Source: Morella rubra
Taxonomy: Eukaryota; Streptophyta; Magnoliopsida; Fagales; Myricaceae
DNA length: 64,000 nucleotides
Reading direction: 5' to 3'
Assembly: GCA_003952965.2 (NCBI GenBank)
Contig: CM025856.1
Coordinates: forward strand, 11,137,023 to 11,201,022
In this document: one piece after another, positions 1-12,060 of the stretch
Position numbering within the stretch: position 1 is the first letter of the stretch
Layout: each line of letters begins with the position of its first letter
Notes under the pieces: generated by a model
Database searches by the model: none
Told to the model about the DNA's origin: nothing
The model's input: the letters and a program-made list of their open reading frames with translations, nothing else
Position numbers and translations under genes: made by a program

Positions 1-1290
1 AAAATTTAGATACCTTAATGTTGAAGAAAATGAAGCAAACAGAATAATGAAGGAGTTGGAGACCAAGACTTAAATAAAAAATTGTCCAAATTAATTAGTT
101 TAAATTAGATAACTTAATATGGAAAAAAATGATGCAAAAACATTAATAGAAGAATTCTAGACCGAAAGGTAAATGAAAAAGAGTCCATTTCAATTTTATT
201 TAAAAATTGGATACGTTAGTTTTGTAGAAAATGCTGAAATACTATAACGGAAGAGTTGTTGACAAAAAGATGAATGAAAAATGTTGCAAATTAATTACTT
301 AAAAAATAAGATGACTTAATATTTAATGAAACGAAACAAATTGATTAACGGAAGAGTTATAGACCAAAAGGTAAATGAAAAATTTTCCAAATTAACAAGT
401 TTAAAAGTTAGATACCCTTATGCTGAAGAAAATGAAGAAAGTACATTAATGGATAAGTTATAGACCAAGACATAAATAAAAAATAGTCCAAATAAATTAG
501 TTTTAAAAAACAGATACCTTAATATCGAACAAAATGCTGGAAAAGGACAAATAGAAGAATTATAGACCAAAAGGTAGACTAGAAATTGTCCATTTTAATT
601 AGTTTACAAATTAGATTCCTTAATGTTGAAGAAAACGAAGCATATAAAATAACGGAAGCATTATAGACCAAAAATTTAAATTAAAAACAGTCCAAATTAA
701 TGGCTTAAAAACCAGATGCCTTAATTTTGAAGAAAATGAGGCAAATAGATTAATGAAGAATTCTAGACCAAAAGGTAAAAGAAAAATTGTCCATTCTAAT
801 TAGTTTAAAAATTAGGTACCTAAATATTGTAGAAATTTTAGCAATTGATTAATGCAAGAGTTGTTGACAAAAAGGTGAATGAAAAATGTTGCAAATAAAT
901 TATTTATAAAATAATAACATAAATAATGAAGAAAATGAAGCAAATTGATCTGCAGAAGAATTATAGACCAAAATGTAAATCAGAAATTGTCCAAATTAGT
1001 TAGTTTAAAAATTTTAGATACCTTAATGTTGAAGAAAATGAAGCAAACAGAATAATGAAGGAGTTGGAGACCAAGACTTAAATAAAAAATTGTCCAAATT
1101 AATTAGTTTAAATTTAGATAACTTAATATGGAAAAAAATGATGCAAAAACATTAATAGAAGAATTCTAGACCAAAAGGTAAATGAAAAAGAGTCCATTTC
1201 AATTTTTATTTAAAAATTGGATACGTTAGTTTTGTAGAAAATGCTGCAAATACTATAACGGAAGAGTTGTTAACAAAAAGATGAATGAAA
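1..1290. repeat. AT-rich higher-order satellite, left block
   Basis: This block is made of diverged ~100-bp monomers that share the cores 'tagaccaaaaggtaaatg', 'ttgtccaaattaattag' and 'gaagaaaatgaagcaaa'. The opening monomer recurs at about 1010, so the higher-order period here is close to 1.0 kb, or ten monomers. The array stops at about 1290, inside a monomer, where A-rich non-satellite DNA begins. It resumes near 4851 in a different phase. Stops in all frames and the periodicity argue against coding function. I do not recognise the satellite family. Confidence 0.9.
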
Positions 1291-2044
1291 AAAATAACAA
1301 AACGAAAAATCTTCATTCACCAAAAATAAAAAATTAAAAACACAATCATAACAAATAATAAATATAAACAAAAAAAGAAAAAAGCAAAAACAAAAAAAAA
1401 AACAAACAAAAAGATAATTTGCTAAAACGCACAAGAAGACTATACGATTGTCAGGGTAAAGGAAATGAGTAAAGAGAAAAATGCTCTTAGCTGAATAAAA
1501 CCTACTCCTTTCTTAAAACTCTATGGTCACGTTCCTTTATTTTTAACACCCCTTTTATTTTTCCCGAGAACCATATAAATTCTGCTTAGGCCAGCTACGA
1601 ATCCCAAGAAGCTTGTCCAAAATTACACCCTTTTTATTTTTCTAGGTGTCCCCTTGCGAAAGTTTTGCTTGTTTGTATCTAAATATATAATATAATTTTT
1701 TCAAAATATATAACTGGAGAAATTTGTTGCACTTAGGACTTGTATATCTTATTTGGACTAATCTGACTATTAAAAAATGCACTAATCACATTAAGAGCAC
1801 ATGAGTAAACTTTGGACACGTGAACCTTAATAATTAGATAGTCAATCGAGGAGCTACCATATTCCCTCATCAACAGATAGTTCCCTTAGAATTAAATAGA
1901 CGGACCGATCCCGCAAATTTATATATGATAAGCTTATAACTCGTTTAGTGCAATATGATTTAAATTCACACCCAAATATTTAATACAATTCATAAAGTAC
2001 TTAAAATCCCGATTCAAAAGTAGAAGACATTAATTATCAAGCCT

Positions 2045-2180
2045 AAGGGCATGTTAGTTTTGGTGAAATTTTAAAGATTTAAATCCAACTACTCTCGGAC
2101 AAGGCATTTGGTTTCAAAATTTTATCAAAATTTTATTTAAATTGTATCGATGTTAAAAAAAAGTGATATTAAAAAAAGTG

Positions 2181-2214
<34 letters not shown>

Positions 2215-2450
2215 AAAAAAAAAATAAAAATAAAATTTTATTAAAATTTATAAAATAAACGCTATTAATAAAAAAAATTACAATCCCAACATTTTTTACA
2301 TAAATATCAATACAACTCAATATTACTTTTTTTATCAACATCAATACTACTCAATAACTTTTTATATAAATATTAATAAAATTTTAAATTATTTAAATTT
2401 TAAAATATACCGTAAAATTCTCCAAATTTTACAGAAACGAATATGCTCTT
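2045..2450. mobile_element. MITE candidate, Tourist-like ends
   Basis: The left end (2045 onward, 'aagggcatgttagttttgg') and the reverse complement of the right end (up to 2450, 'aagagcatattcgtttctg') match over about 31 bp with roughly nine mismatches. GGGCATGTT-type ends are typical of PIF/Harbinger (Tourist) MITEs. The ~400-bp interior is AT-rich, non-coding and includes a long A tract. A clean target-site duplication is not visible (TAA on the left, TTA on the right), so the assignment is tentative. Confidence 0.45.
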
Positions 2451-3095
2451 ACCAAAGACAGCTCTACTACCAATAAAAACAAAAAAGAAAGTGCTAAAAA
2501 AGAAAAAAAAGTGAGACTTTAATCCCCGTTGTGTGCTCATCCATTTTATATGGAAATTTTGATTAGACATATTATTCCTGCTACATTTAGAATCTACAAG
2601 TCTATTTTGCAATTCCTTTTTCTGGCATGATTTATTTTCTTTCTTTTGATTTCTGGACAGAACATTGAAAACAACGCCATATTAGTCCATCGTTAAAAAA
2701 AGGAACTTCTCAGTATGTACCCGACCCGCCATTTGCAGCTCCCGCCTCCCGCAAGAAAATCCGGTTTTTACCCGACCGACCAAATTTTCTGTTAATTCCC
2801 TCACTACCCTCTGTGCATCATAATGATAAAAGGCTGGGACAGAGGACATGCCTTAGAAGCAAAGGGAGGAAAAGTCATACGAACCAATGACATCGGGCCA
2901 GCTTTTGTCGCCAAGTAACCCCACCGGAATGATTCCCCGCTCCTACCGGACAAACGTTGGATTATCCAATTTAATTAAGGGCAAATTAGGAAAATAAAGT
3001 GCTCACTCAGTTTCGTGATAAGTGCTAACTAATAAGCTGTCACTAACTTTTGCACGCGCTCCACAAACCTCTCACTCTCTAACAAATTCACATTA

Positions 3096-3107
3096 CTATA
3101 TATATAG
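3096..3107 (+). promoter_or_regulatory. TATA-like box in a promoter-like stretch
   Basis: The 'ctatatatatag' at this position lies downstream of about 250 bp of mixed-composition DNA that includes CCAAT-like and GATAA-like words, in otherwise AT-rich surroundings. No recognisable coding exon follows within 1 kb on the plus strand. It may be the remnant of a promoter whose gene is not here, or chance in AT-rich sequence. Confidence 0.2.
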
Positions 3108-4640
3108 AAAAAGTGCATATGTTAAGAGCTATTGGAAATGGAATAATTTTCGGACAAAATTATTAATTTTTTGGGGTTTGGTGGATAGGCTAAAATTGGC
3201 AGGAAATTTTTTTTTGGATATTTAATACTATTTGGTAGTTTTTTATTTAGAATCTATCTTCTTGGAAATTTTATTAAAGTATCTTATTTGTGAAAAAGAT
3301 AGGTTGAAAATAATTTGCTCTTTTCAAAAAACGTGTATGTCATTTTGTAGCCTTGAAAAGCCTAATTTTTGTAAACTTGATAAAGAAAAAAAAAACCTTT
3401 TTATTGATTTAAATTCTATTATCCTTCCAAATATACAAAATAAAGGAGTAAAAATATTTTCGTGCAAAACAAACACAACCGGTCGTTTTAGTTTAGTAGA
3501 TATTTATAGAGGGTAAAACATGGGGGAGCCGGCTCCTACGTCGTTTTCAGCCGCCCCGGTTCGGTCCTTGTCACGTTGTGTGTTATTGGTTTGGAAATCT
3601 GACATGTGACGTTGGTCCACATGTCTACGACTTCGAAGAGATTGTTTTTTTTTTTTTTTTTTTTTTTTTGAAATTTTCTTACCTTTTGCGGTGTCCGTTG
3701 CTTATTTTGGTGTCTTAAATTTTTGAAATTTGAAAGTTTGAGTTATGAGAAGCAGCTTATATGGCTCCCTAAACGACGCAGAAGTTATCAAGAAAACGAA
3801 TGGCTCTGGCCTCTGAGACTGAGCGCTCCTTAAATGGAGCGTCAACAGCAGAAGTACGAAAATAGCCTCACTGGCAAAGCTTATTTTTTTTTCTGTATCG
3901 GGGTTGGTTGTCTGATGGAATATGCACATCAAACGGGGAGTAAAAAGGACGGAAGAGAGGTGTACGGGGCGGGAAACAAAACAGAAAGACGAAAGTACGG
4001 AGGTTTGTGAAATTTCCAAGGAAAGCTTTCCTAAGAAGGTGATCCGTTCGATAGTTGATACGGTTGGATTATCAGAAATTCTCTACGAAACTCTCCTAAG
4101 GCGTAATATGTAGTAGATGGGTCCCGCGCTTTTTGTTCTTGTTTTCTCCCCCATCGTCCTTGGAGAAAGAGGGAGAGAGTGTGGGAAACAAGTTTGAAAG
4201 TGTTTAAACGGATGAATCAATGTGTGAGATCACAGTTTTTAGGCATGAAATTAAAGGTGGTTGGCCTACCAATCATTTACTAACAGAGAACATTAGATCA
4301 TCTTTTGGCTAAATTCTTAATATTTGAATTGTTTTACTTGAGAAAGAAACAATAGCTTAGATTACACTATAGGAAAATCACTAAAACGATACATTATAAG
4401 AATTTAAAATCTATAAAGAAATTGATCTTAGAGTCTACTGAGAATTACATTTTGATTGTTAAAATTTAGAATGGTTAAAATTTTGGAGTATGGGAGTCGG
4501 TGAAAAAGTAAAGAGAGAAAAGATTGAATGGATTCGTTATAATGAAAAGAAATAATTATAGAGGATGGGGAAAAAATTAATTTTCATTAATTTTTTTAGA
4601 AATTCAAGTCAATGCCAGTGATCGAATATGTCCAATAGTT

Positions 4641-4841
4641 TTATATGACCAACAAGTGACGATAAACAACGAGAAAAATTCCCGCAAAACCCCCGTACCA
4701 AAAAGCCCTTGACCATGCATGAGTACAATGTCCACTGAAGGGTATTAAAGTTTGCATACCCATACTTAAAATAACAATGCTGAGAAAGACACAAAGAATA
4801 AGAAATCCAGACAACATAAGATGACCATTATAAGTAGCCAT
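4641..4841 (-). CDS. Unidentified 66-aa hydrophobic ORF, possibly an exon fragment
   Basis: The ORF starts at an ATG in good plant context (AATAATGGCT). It encodes a hydrophobic helix at about residues 8-30 (LSGFLILCVFLSIVILSMG), a short polar stretch rich in His, Cys and Trp, and a second hydrophobic helix at about residues 48-64. Its composition is unlike the surrounding AT-rich DNA, which is the main reason to list it. I do not recognise the family and see no neighbouring exon. It abuts the point where the satellite resumes, so it may be a truncated gene fragment. Chance cannot be excluded at this length. Confidence 0.2.
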   Translation of the reverse strand: MATYNGHLMLSGFLILCVFLSIVILSMGMQTLIPFSGHCTHAWSRAFWYGGFAGIFLVVYRHLLVI

Positions 4842-7800
4842 TATTCAAGTATACCTAGAGGACCAGGAGACATAAATAAAAATACGTCCCAAATAAATTA
4901 GTTTAAAAACCAGTACCTTAATAATCCGAACCCAAAAATGCCCTGGAGAAAGGACAAATTTAGAAGAATTATAGACCAAAAGTAGACTAGAAATTGTCCA
5001 TTTTTAATTAGTTTCAAATTAGATTCCTTATTGTTGAAGAAAACGAAGCATATAAAATAATGGAAGCATTATAGACAAAAATTTAAATTAAAAACAGTCC
5101 AAATTAATGGCTTAAAAACCAGATGCCTTAATTTTGAAAAAATGAAGCAAATAGATTAATGAAAGAATTCTAGACCAAAAGGTAAAAGAAAAATTGTCCA
5201 TTCTAATTAGTTTAAAAATTAGGTACCTAAATATTGTAAAATTTTAGCAATTGATTAATGGAAGAGTTGTTGACAAAAAGATGAAATGAAAAATGTTGCA
5301 AATTCAAATTTTAGTTATAAAATAAGATAACATAATAATGAAGAAAATGAAGCAAATTGATCTGCAGAAGAATTATAGAACAAAATGTAAATCAGAAATT
5401 GTCCAAATTAATAAGTTTAAAAATTAGATACCTTAATGTTGAAGAAAATGAAGCAAATAGAATTAATGAAGGAGTTTGAGACCAAGACTTAAAAAAAAAT
5501 TGTCCAAATTAATTAGTTTAAAATTAGATAACTTAATATGGAAAAAAATGATGCAAAAACATTAATAGAAGAATTCTAGACCAAAAGGAAAAAAAAAATT
5601 TTCCATTTTTATTAAAAATTAGATACCTAGTTTTGTGAAATTTGCAAATACTTTAACGGAAGAGTTGTTGACAAAAAGATGAATGGAAAATGTTGCAAAT
5701 TAATTACTTAAAAAATAAGATGACTTAATATTTAATGAAACGAAACAAATTGATTAACGGAAGAGTTATAGACCAAAAAGGTAAATAAAATTTGTCCAAA
5801 TTAACAAGTTTAAAAGTTAGATACCCTTATGCTGAAGAAAATGAAGAAAGTAGAATAATGGATAAGTTATAGACCAAGACATAAATAAAAAATAGTCCAA
5901 ATAAATTAGTTTAAAAAACAGATACCATAATATCGAACAAAATGCAGGAAAAGGACAAAGAGAAGAATTATAGACCAAAAGGTAGACAAGAAATTGTCCA
6001 ATTTTAATTAGTTTACAAATTAGATTCCTTAATGTTGAAAAAAACGAAGCTATAAAATAACGGAGCATTATAGACAAAAATTTAAATAAAACAGTCAAAT
6101 TAATTGGCTATAAAACATGCCTTAAATTGAAGAAAATGAGGCAAATGGTTAATGAAAGAATAGACCAAAGTAAAAGAAAAATTGTCCATTCTAATTAGTT
6201 TAAAAATTAGGTACCTAAATATTGTAGAAAATTAGCAATTAGATTAATGCAAGAGTTGTTGACAAAAAGGTGAATGAAAAATGTGTTGCAAACAAATTAT
6301 TTTTATTAAAAATAAAATAAAAATGAAGAAAATGAAGGCAAAGATCTGCAGAGACCGAATATAAATAAAAAATGTGTAAATTAGTTAGTTTAAAAATTTT
6401 AGATATAATATTGAAGAAAATGAAGAAACAGAATAATGAAGGAGTTGTAGACCAAGACTTAAATAAAAAATTGTCCAAATTAATTAGTTTAAAAATTAGA
6501 TAACTTAATATGGAAAAAATGATGCAAAAACATTAATAGAAGAATTCTAGACCGAAAGGTAAATGAAAAAGAGTCCATTTCAATTTTATTTAAAAATTGG
6601 ATACGTTAGTTTTGTAGAAAAATGCTGGAAATACTATAACGGAAGAGTGTTGACAAAAAAGATGAATGAAAAATGTTGCAAATTAATTACTTAAAAAATA
6701 AGATGACTTAATATTTAATGAAACGAAACAAATTGATTAACGGAAGAGTTATAGACCAAAAAGGTAAATGAAAAATTTCCAAATTAACAAGTTTAAAAGT
6801 TAGATACCCTTATGCTGAAGAAAACGAAGAAAGTACATTAATGGATAAGTTATAGACCAAGACATAAATAAAAAAAATAGTCCAAATAAATTAGTTTAAA
6901 AAACAGATACCTTAATATCGAACAAAATGCTGGAAAAGGACAAATAGAAGAATTATAGACCAAAAGGTAGACAAGAAATTGTCCATTTTAATTAGTTTAC
7001 AAATTAGATTCCTTAATGTTGAAGAAAACGAAGCATATAAAATAATGGAAGCATTATAGACAAAAATTTAAATTAAAAACAGTCCAAATTAATTGGCTTA
7101 AAAACCAGATGCCTTAATTTTGAAGAAAATGAGGCAAATAGATAATGAAAGAATTCTAGACCAAAAGGTAAAAGAAAAATTGTCCATTCTAATTAGTTTA
7201 AAAATTAGGTACCTAAATATTGTAGAAATTTTAAGCAAATAGATTAATGGAAGAGTTGTTGACAAAAAGGTGAATGAAAAATGTTGCAAATCAAATTATT
7301 TATAAAATGAGATAACATAATAATGAAGAAAATGAAGCAAATTGATCTGCAGAAGAATTATAGACCAGAATGTAAATAAGAAATTGTCCAAATTAGTTAG
7401 TTTAAAAATTTTAGATACTTAATGTTGAAGAAAATGAAGCAAACAGAATAATGAAGGAGTTGGAGACCAAGACTTAAATAAAAAAATTGTCCAAATTAAT
7501 TATTTTAAATTTAGATAACTTAATATGGAAAAAATGATGCAAATAGATTAATAGAAGAATTCTAGACCGAAAGGTAATGAAAAAGAGTCCATTTCAATTT
7601 TCATTTAAAAATTGGATACGTTAGTTTTGTAGAAAATGCTGGAAATACTATAACGGAAGAGTTGTTGACAAAAAGATGAATGAAAAATGTTGCAAATTAA
7701 TTACTTAAAAAATAAGATAACTTAATATTAAGAACGAAACAAAATTGATTAACGGAAGAGTTATAGACCAAAAGGTAAATGAAAAATTGTCCAAATTAAC

Positions 7801-9839
7801 AAGTTTAAAAGTTAGATACCCTTATGCTGAAGAAAACGAAGAAAGTAGAATAATGGATAAGTTATAGACCAAGACATAAATAAAAAAACAGTCCAAATAA
7901 ATTAGTTTAAAAAACAGATACCTTAATATCGAACAAAATGCTGGAAAAGGACAAATAGAAGAATTATAGACCAAAAGGTAGACAAGAAATTGTCCATTTT
8001 AATTAGTTTACAATTTAGATTCCTTAATGTTGAAGAAAACGAAGCATATAAAATAATGGAAGCATTATAGACCAAAATTTAAATTAAAAACAGTCCAAAT
8101 TAATTGCTTAAAAACCAGATGCCTTAATTTTGAAGAAAATGAAGCAAATAGATTAATGAAAGAATTCTAGACCAAAAGGTAAAAGAAAAATTGTCCATTC
8201 TAATTAGTTTAAAATTATAGGTACCTAAATATTGTAGAATTTTAGCAATTAGATTAATGCAAGAGTTGTTGACCAAAAAGGTGAATGAAAAATGTTGCAA
8301 ATCAAATTATTTATAAAATGATGAGATAACATAATAATTGAAGAAAATGAAGCAAATTGATCTGCAGAAGAATTATAGACCAGAATGATAAATAAGAATT
8401 GTCCAAATTAGTTAGTTTAAAAATTTTAGATACCTTAAGTTGAAGAAATGAAGCAAACAGAATAATGAAGGAGTTGGAGACCAAGACTTAAATAAAAAAT
8501 TGTCCAAATTAATTATTTTGAAAATTAGATAACTTAATATGGAAAAAAATGATGCAAAAACATTAATAGAAGAATTCTAGACCGAAAGGTAAATGAAAAA
8601 GAGTCCATTTCAATTTTTATTTAAAAATTGGATACGTTAGTTTTGTAGAAAATGCTGGAAATACTATAACGGAAGAGTTGTTGACAAAAAGATGAATGAA
8701 AAATGTTGCAAATTAATTACTTAAAAAATAGGATGACTTAATATTTAATGAAACGAAACAAATTGATTAACGGAAGAGTTATAGACCAAAAGGTAAATTA
8801 AAAATTGTCAAATTAACAAGTTTTAAAAGTTAGATACCCTTATGCTGAAGAAAACGAAGAAAGTACATTATGTTAATGGAAGTTAAGACCAAGACATAAT
8901 ATAAAAAATGTCCAAAATAAATTAGTTTAAAAAACAAATGATACCTTAATATAATAACGAACCAAAATGCTGGAAAGGACAAATAGAAGAATTATAGACA
9001 AAAGGTAGACAAAGATTAATTTTTAATTAGTTTTATAAATTTCCTTATGTTGAAGAAAAAACGAAGCACTATGAAAATTAACGCGAAGCATTATAGACAA
9101 AAATTTAAAGTTAAAAACAGTCCAATTAATTGGCTTAAAAACAGATTGCCTTAATTTTGAAGAAAATGAGGCAATAGAATTTAGATTTAATGAGCAATTC
9201 TAGACCAAAGGTTAAAGAAAATGTCCATTTTTAAAGTTAGTTTATAAATTAGTATCTAATAGACCTAGAATATGTGTAAGCAAATTTTAGGCAATTAGGT
9301 AATGCAAGAGTTGTTGACAAAAAGGTGAATGAAAAATGTTGCAAATCAAATTATTTATAAAATGAGATAACATAATAATGAAGAAAATGAAGCAAATTGA
9401 TCTGCAGAAGAATTATGAGACCAGAATGTAAATAAGAATCTGTCCAATTAGTTAGTTTAAAAATTATTTAGATACCTTAATGTTGAGAGTAAATGAAGCA
9501 AACAAGAATAATTGAAGGAGTTGGAGACCAGAAGACTTAAATAAAAAATTGTCCAATATTAATATAGTTTAAAAATTAGATAACTTTAATTTGGAAAAAA
9601 AATGATGCAAAAACATTAATAGAAGAAGAATCTGAAGGACCGAAAGGTAAATGAAAAAGAGTCCATTTCAATTTTCATTTAAAAATTGGATACGTTAGTT
9701 TTGTAAAAAATGCTGGAAATACTATAACGGAAGAGTTGTTAACAAAAAGATGAATGAAAAATGTCGCAAATTAATTACTTAAAAAATAACATAACTTAAT
9801 ATTTTTTGAAACGAAAAAAATTGATTAACTGAAGTGTTA

Positions 9840-12060
9840 TAGACCAAAAGGTAAATGACACCAATTTGTTCCTTAATTAACAAAAGTTCTAAAATTAGAT
9901 ACCCTTATGTGTGAAGCAAAAATCGAGAGAAAGTTACGATTAATGGAATAAGTTTATAGACCCCCAACCCGACACTTTAAGGGCATCAAAAAAATAGTAC
10001 TCTCAAAAATAAAGTTCAGTTTACAAAAAACAGATAACTTATATACGAACACATTAATGCCTGGAAAAAGGAACAAATTATGTTTAAGCAATTTATAGAC
10101 TCAAAAGGTTAGACAAGAAATATGTCCTATTTTAAATAGGTTTGGTGATCAATATTAAGGATCACTCCTTAATAGTTGCGAAAGAGAACGAAAGCAATAT
10201 ATAACTAAATAACAAGGTAAAGGCAGCTCTACCCTAAGACAAAAAGGAATTTATAACATTCAAAAACAAGTCCCAAATTAATTGCGCTTATAAAAACCCA
10301 AATGCCTTAATTTTAAATAGGAAAATGAGGCAAACATCAATATCAATGAAAGAATTCACTAGGACCAAAACAACCCAGTATCAAAAAAGCCAAAGAAAAT
10401 TGTCCATTCTAATTATGTTTAAAAAACTTCCCATCAATCAGGTAAACCGTAAATATTGTATGAAATTTTCTAGCAATTAGATATACAATGCATAAGGAGT
10501 GTGTGTTGACAAAAAAGGTGAATAGAACACAATATGATTGCCAAATCACAATTATTTACTAAAAACTAAAGATACACACATACATAATGAACAGAAAATG
10601 ACCAGCAAATATTGATCTGCAGAAACCCACTTATAGACACAAATGTAAATCAGAGACTGTTGTCCATATATTACGTTCCCAGACTTGAAAGTATATTTCA
10701 TAGGTACTTTAATATCGAAGAAAATGAAGCAAACAGAATAATGAAGGAGTTGGAGACCAAGACTTAAATAAAAAATAGTCCAAGGATTAGATTAGTTGTC
10801 AAAATTAGATAAGCGTCAAATATGGAAAAGAAGATGCCATGCACAAAAAACATTAATACGAAGCAGGATTCTGACGACCCGACTAACAAGGTAAATTTGA
10901 CCCAAAAGAGGGTGTCCATTTCAATTTTTATTTAAAAATTGGATACGTTAGTTTTGTAGAAAATTTTGCTGGAAATTAATTACGGGTATAAACGGAAGAG
11001 TTGTTGTCATAAAACTGTATGAATACCAAAAATGTTGCCAAATTTCAATTATCTTAACAATACTAATAAGTATGCATGGCTTAATTTATTAATTTAAACG
11101 TGAGACAAATAACTCAATTGGGATTAAACGGAAGAGATGATAGAACCAAAAGGTAAATGAAACACAATTGTCACAAGGTTAAACAAAGTTTAAAACAGTT
11201 AGATACCCTCATGGTATGGCTGCAAGACACGAAGTAAACATTCCTCAATGGAAACTAAGTTATAGACCAGAGTACATAAAGTGAAAAAATAGTCCAATAA
11301 TCTAATTAGTTTAAAAGAACAGAATACTCCTCTAAATAATACGAACAAAAGAATGCTGGCCCAACAGCAAGGAACAAATAGAATGAATTATAGACCACAA
11401 AAGGCATATGAACGAGAAATTTTTTTAATTAGTTTACACAATTCCGAAATTCACTTAATGTTGACCAAATTCAAGAAGAGACGAAAGCATTATAAAAATA
11501 ACGGATAGCATTATAGACAAAAACCATTGTAAAGATTAAAAACAGTCACAAATTAAATTTTGGCTTAAAAAAACCAGTTATGTCCTTAATTTTGAAGAGA
11601 AATGACAGACCCGAGACAAAATAGATGTATTATTCGAAAGAAATTCTAGACTCAAAAGGTAAAAGAATAGAATTGCTCCATATCTAATCATGATCACTTA
11701 AAAACCTTAGCCAAAGAGAAGACGTGTACCTAACCTCCTCTGCGTAGAAAATTTTAGTCAACATTAGATTAAGCAAGATTGTTGCACAAACAAGCGTAAT
11801 GCAAAAAAATGTTAGCAAATCAATATATTAATTATAAAAATGATCGTGATAACATAATAATTGAAGGAATAATGAAGCACTAATTGATCTGCAGAAGAAT
11901 TAATAGACCAGATGCTAAATAAGAAATTAGTCCAAATTAGTAGTTTAAAATACTTTTAGATACCTTAATGCCTCTTTGTAAGGGAAACCATGATCAGCAA
12001 ACAGAATAAGTTGAGGCAGTTGGAGACTCAAGACTTAATATAAAAAAAATTGTCCAATAT
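9840..12060. other. Indel-rich, low-quality-looking zone of the satellite
   Basis: The monomer order continues, but almost every core is interrupted by short random insertions (for example 'cccccaacccgacac' near 9961 and 'ccgactaacaagg' near 10880). The satellite on both sides lacks this texture. The pattern fits unpolished noisy long-read consensus better than evolutionary decay, because substitutions are few compared with insertions. Confidence 0.65.

Larger units (their letters stand above)
1291..4850. other. Non-satellite island inside the satellite array
   Basis: These ~3.56 kb share no monomer cores with the satellite on either side. The island holds A-rich DNA (1291-1440), a MITE candidate (2045-2450), long A and T tracts (about 2180-2225 and 3645-3670), a promoter-like stretch (about 2830-3110), a more GC-rich patch with ACGT-core motifs (about 3520-3630) and a short membrane-protein-like ORF at its right edge. 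I see no complete gene. The satellite phase differs across the island by roughly 230 bp, so the event was not a clean insertion, or later loss occurred at the edge. Confidence 0.7.

Noticed and set aside
2153-2344. Phe-rich ORF on the minus strand
   Set aside because: It is a translation of the long A tract inside the MITE candidate, with no domain.
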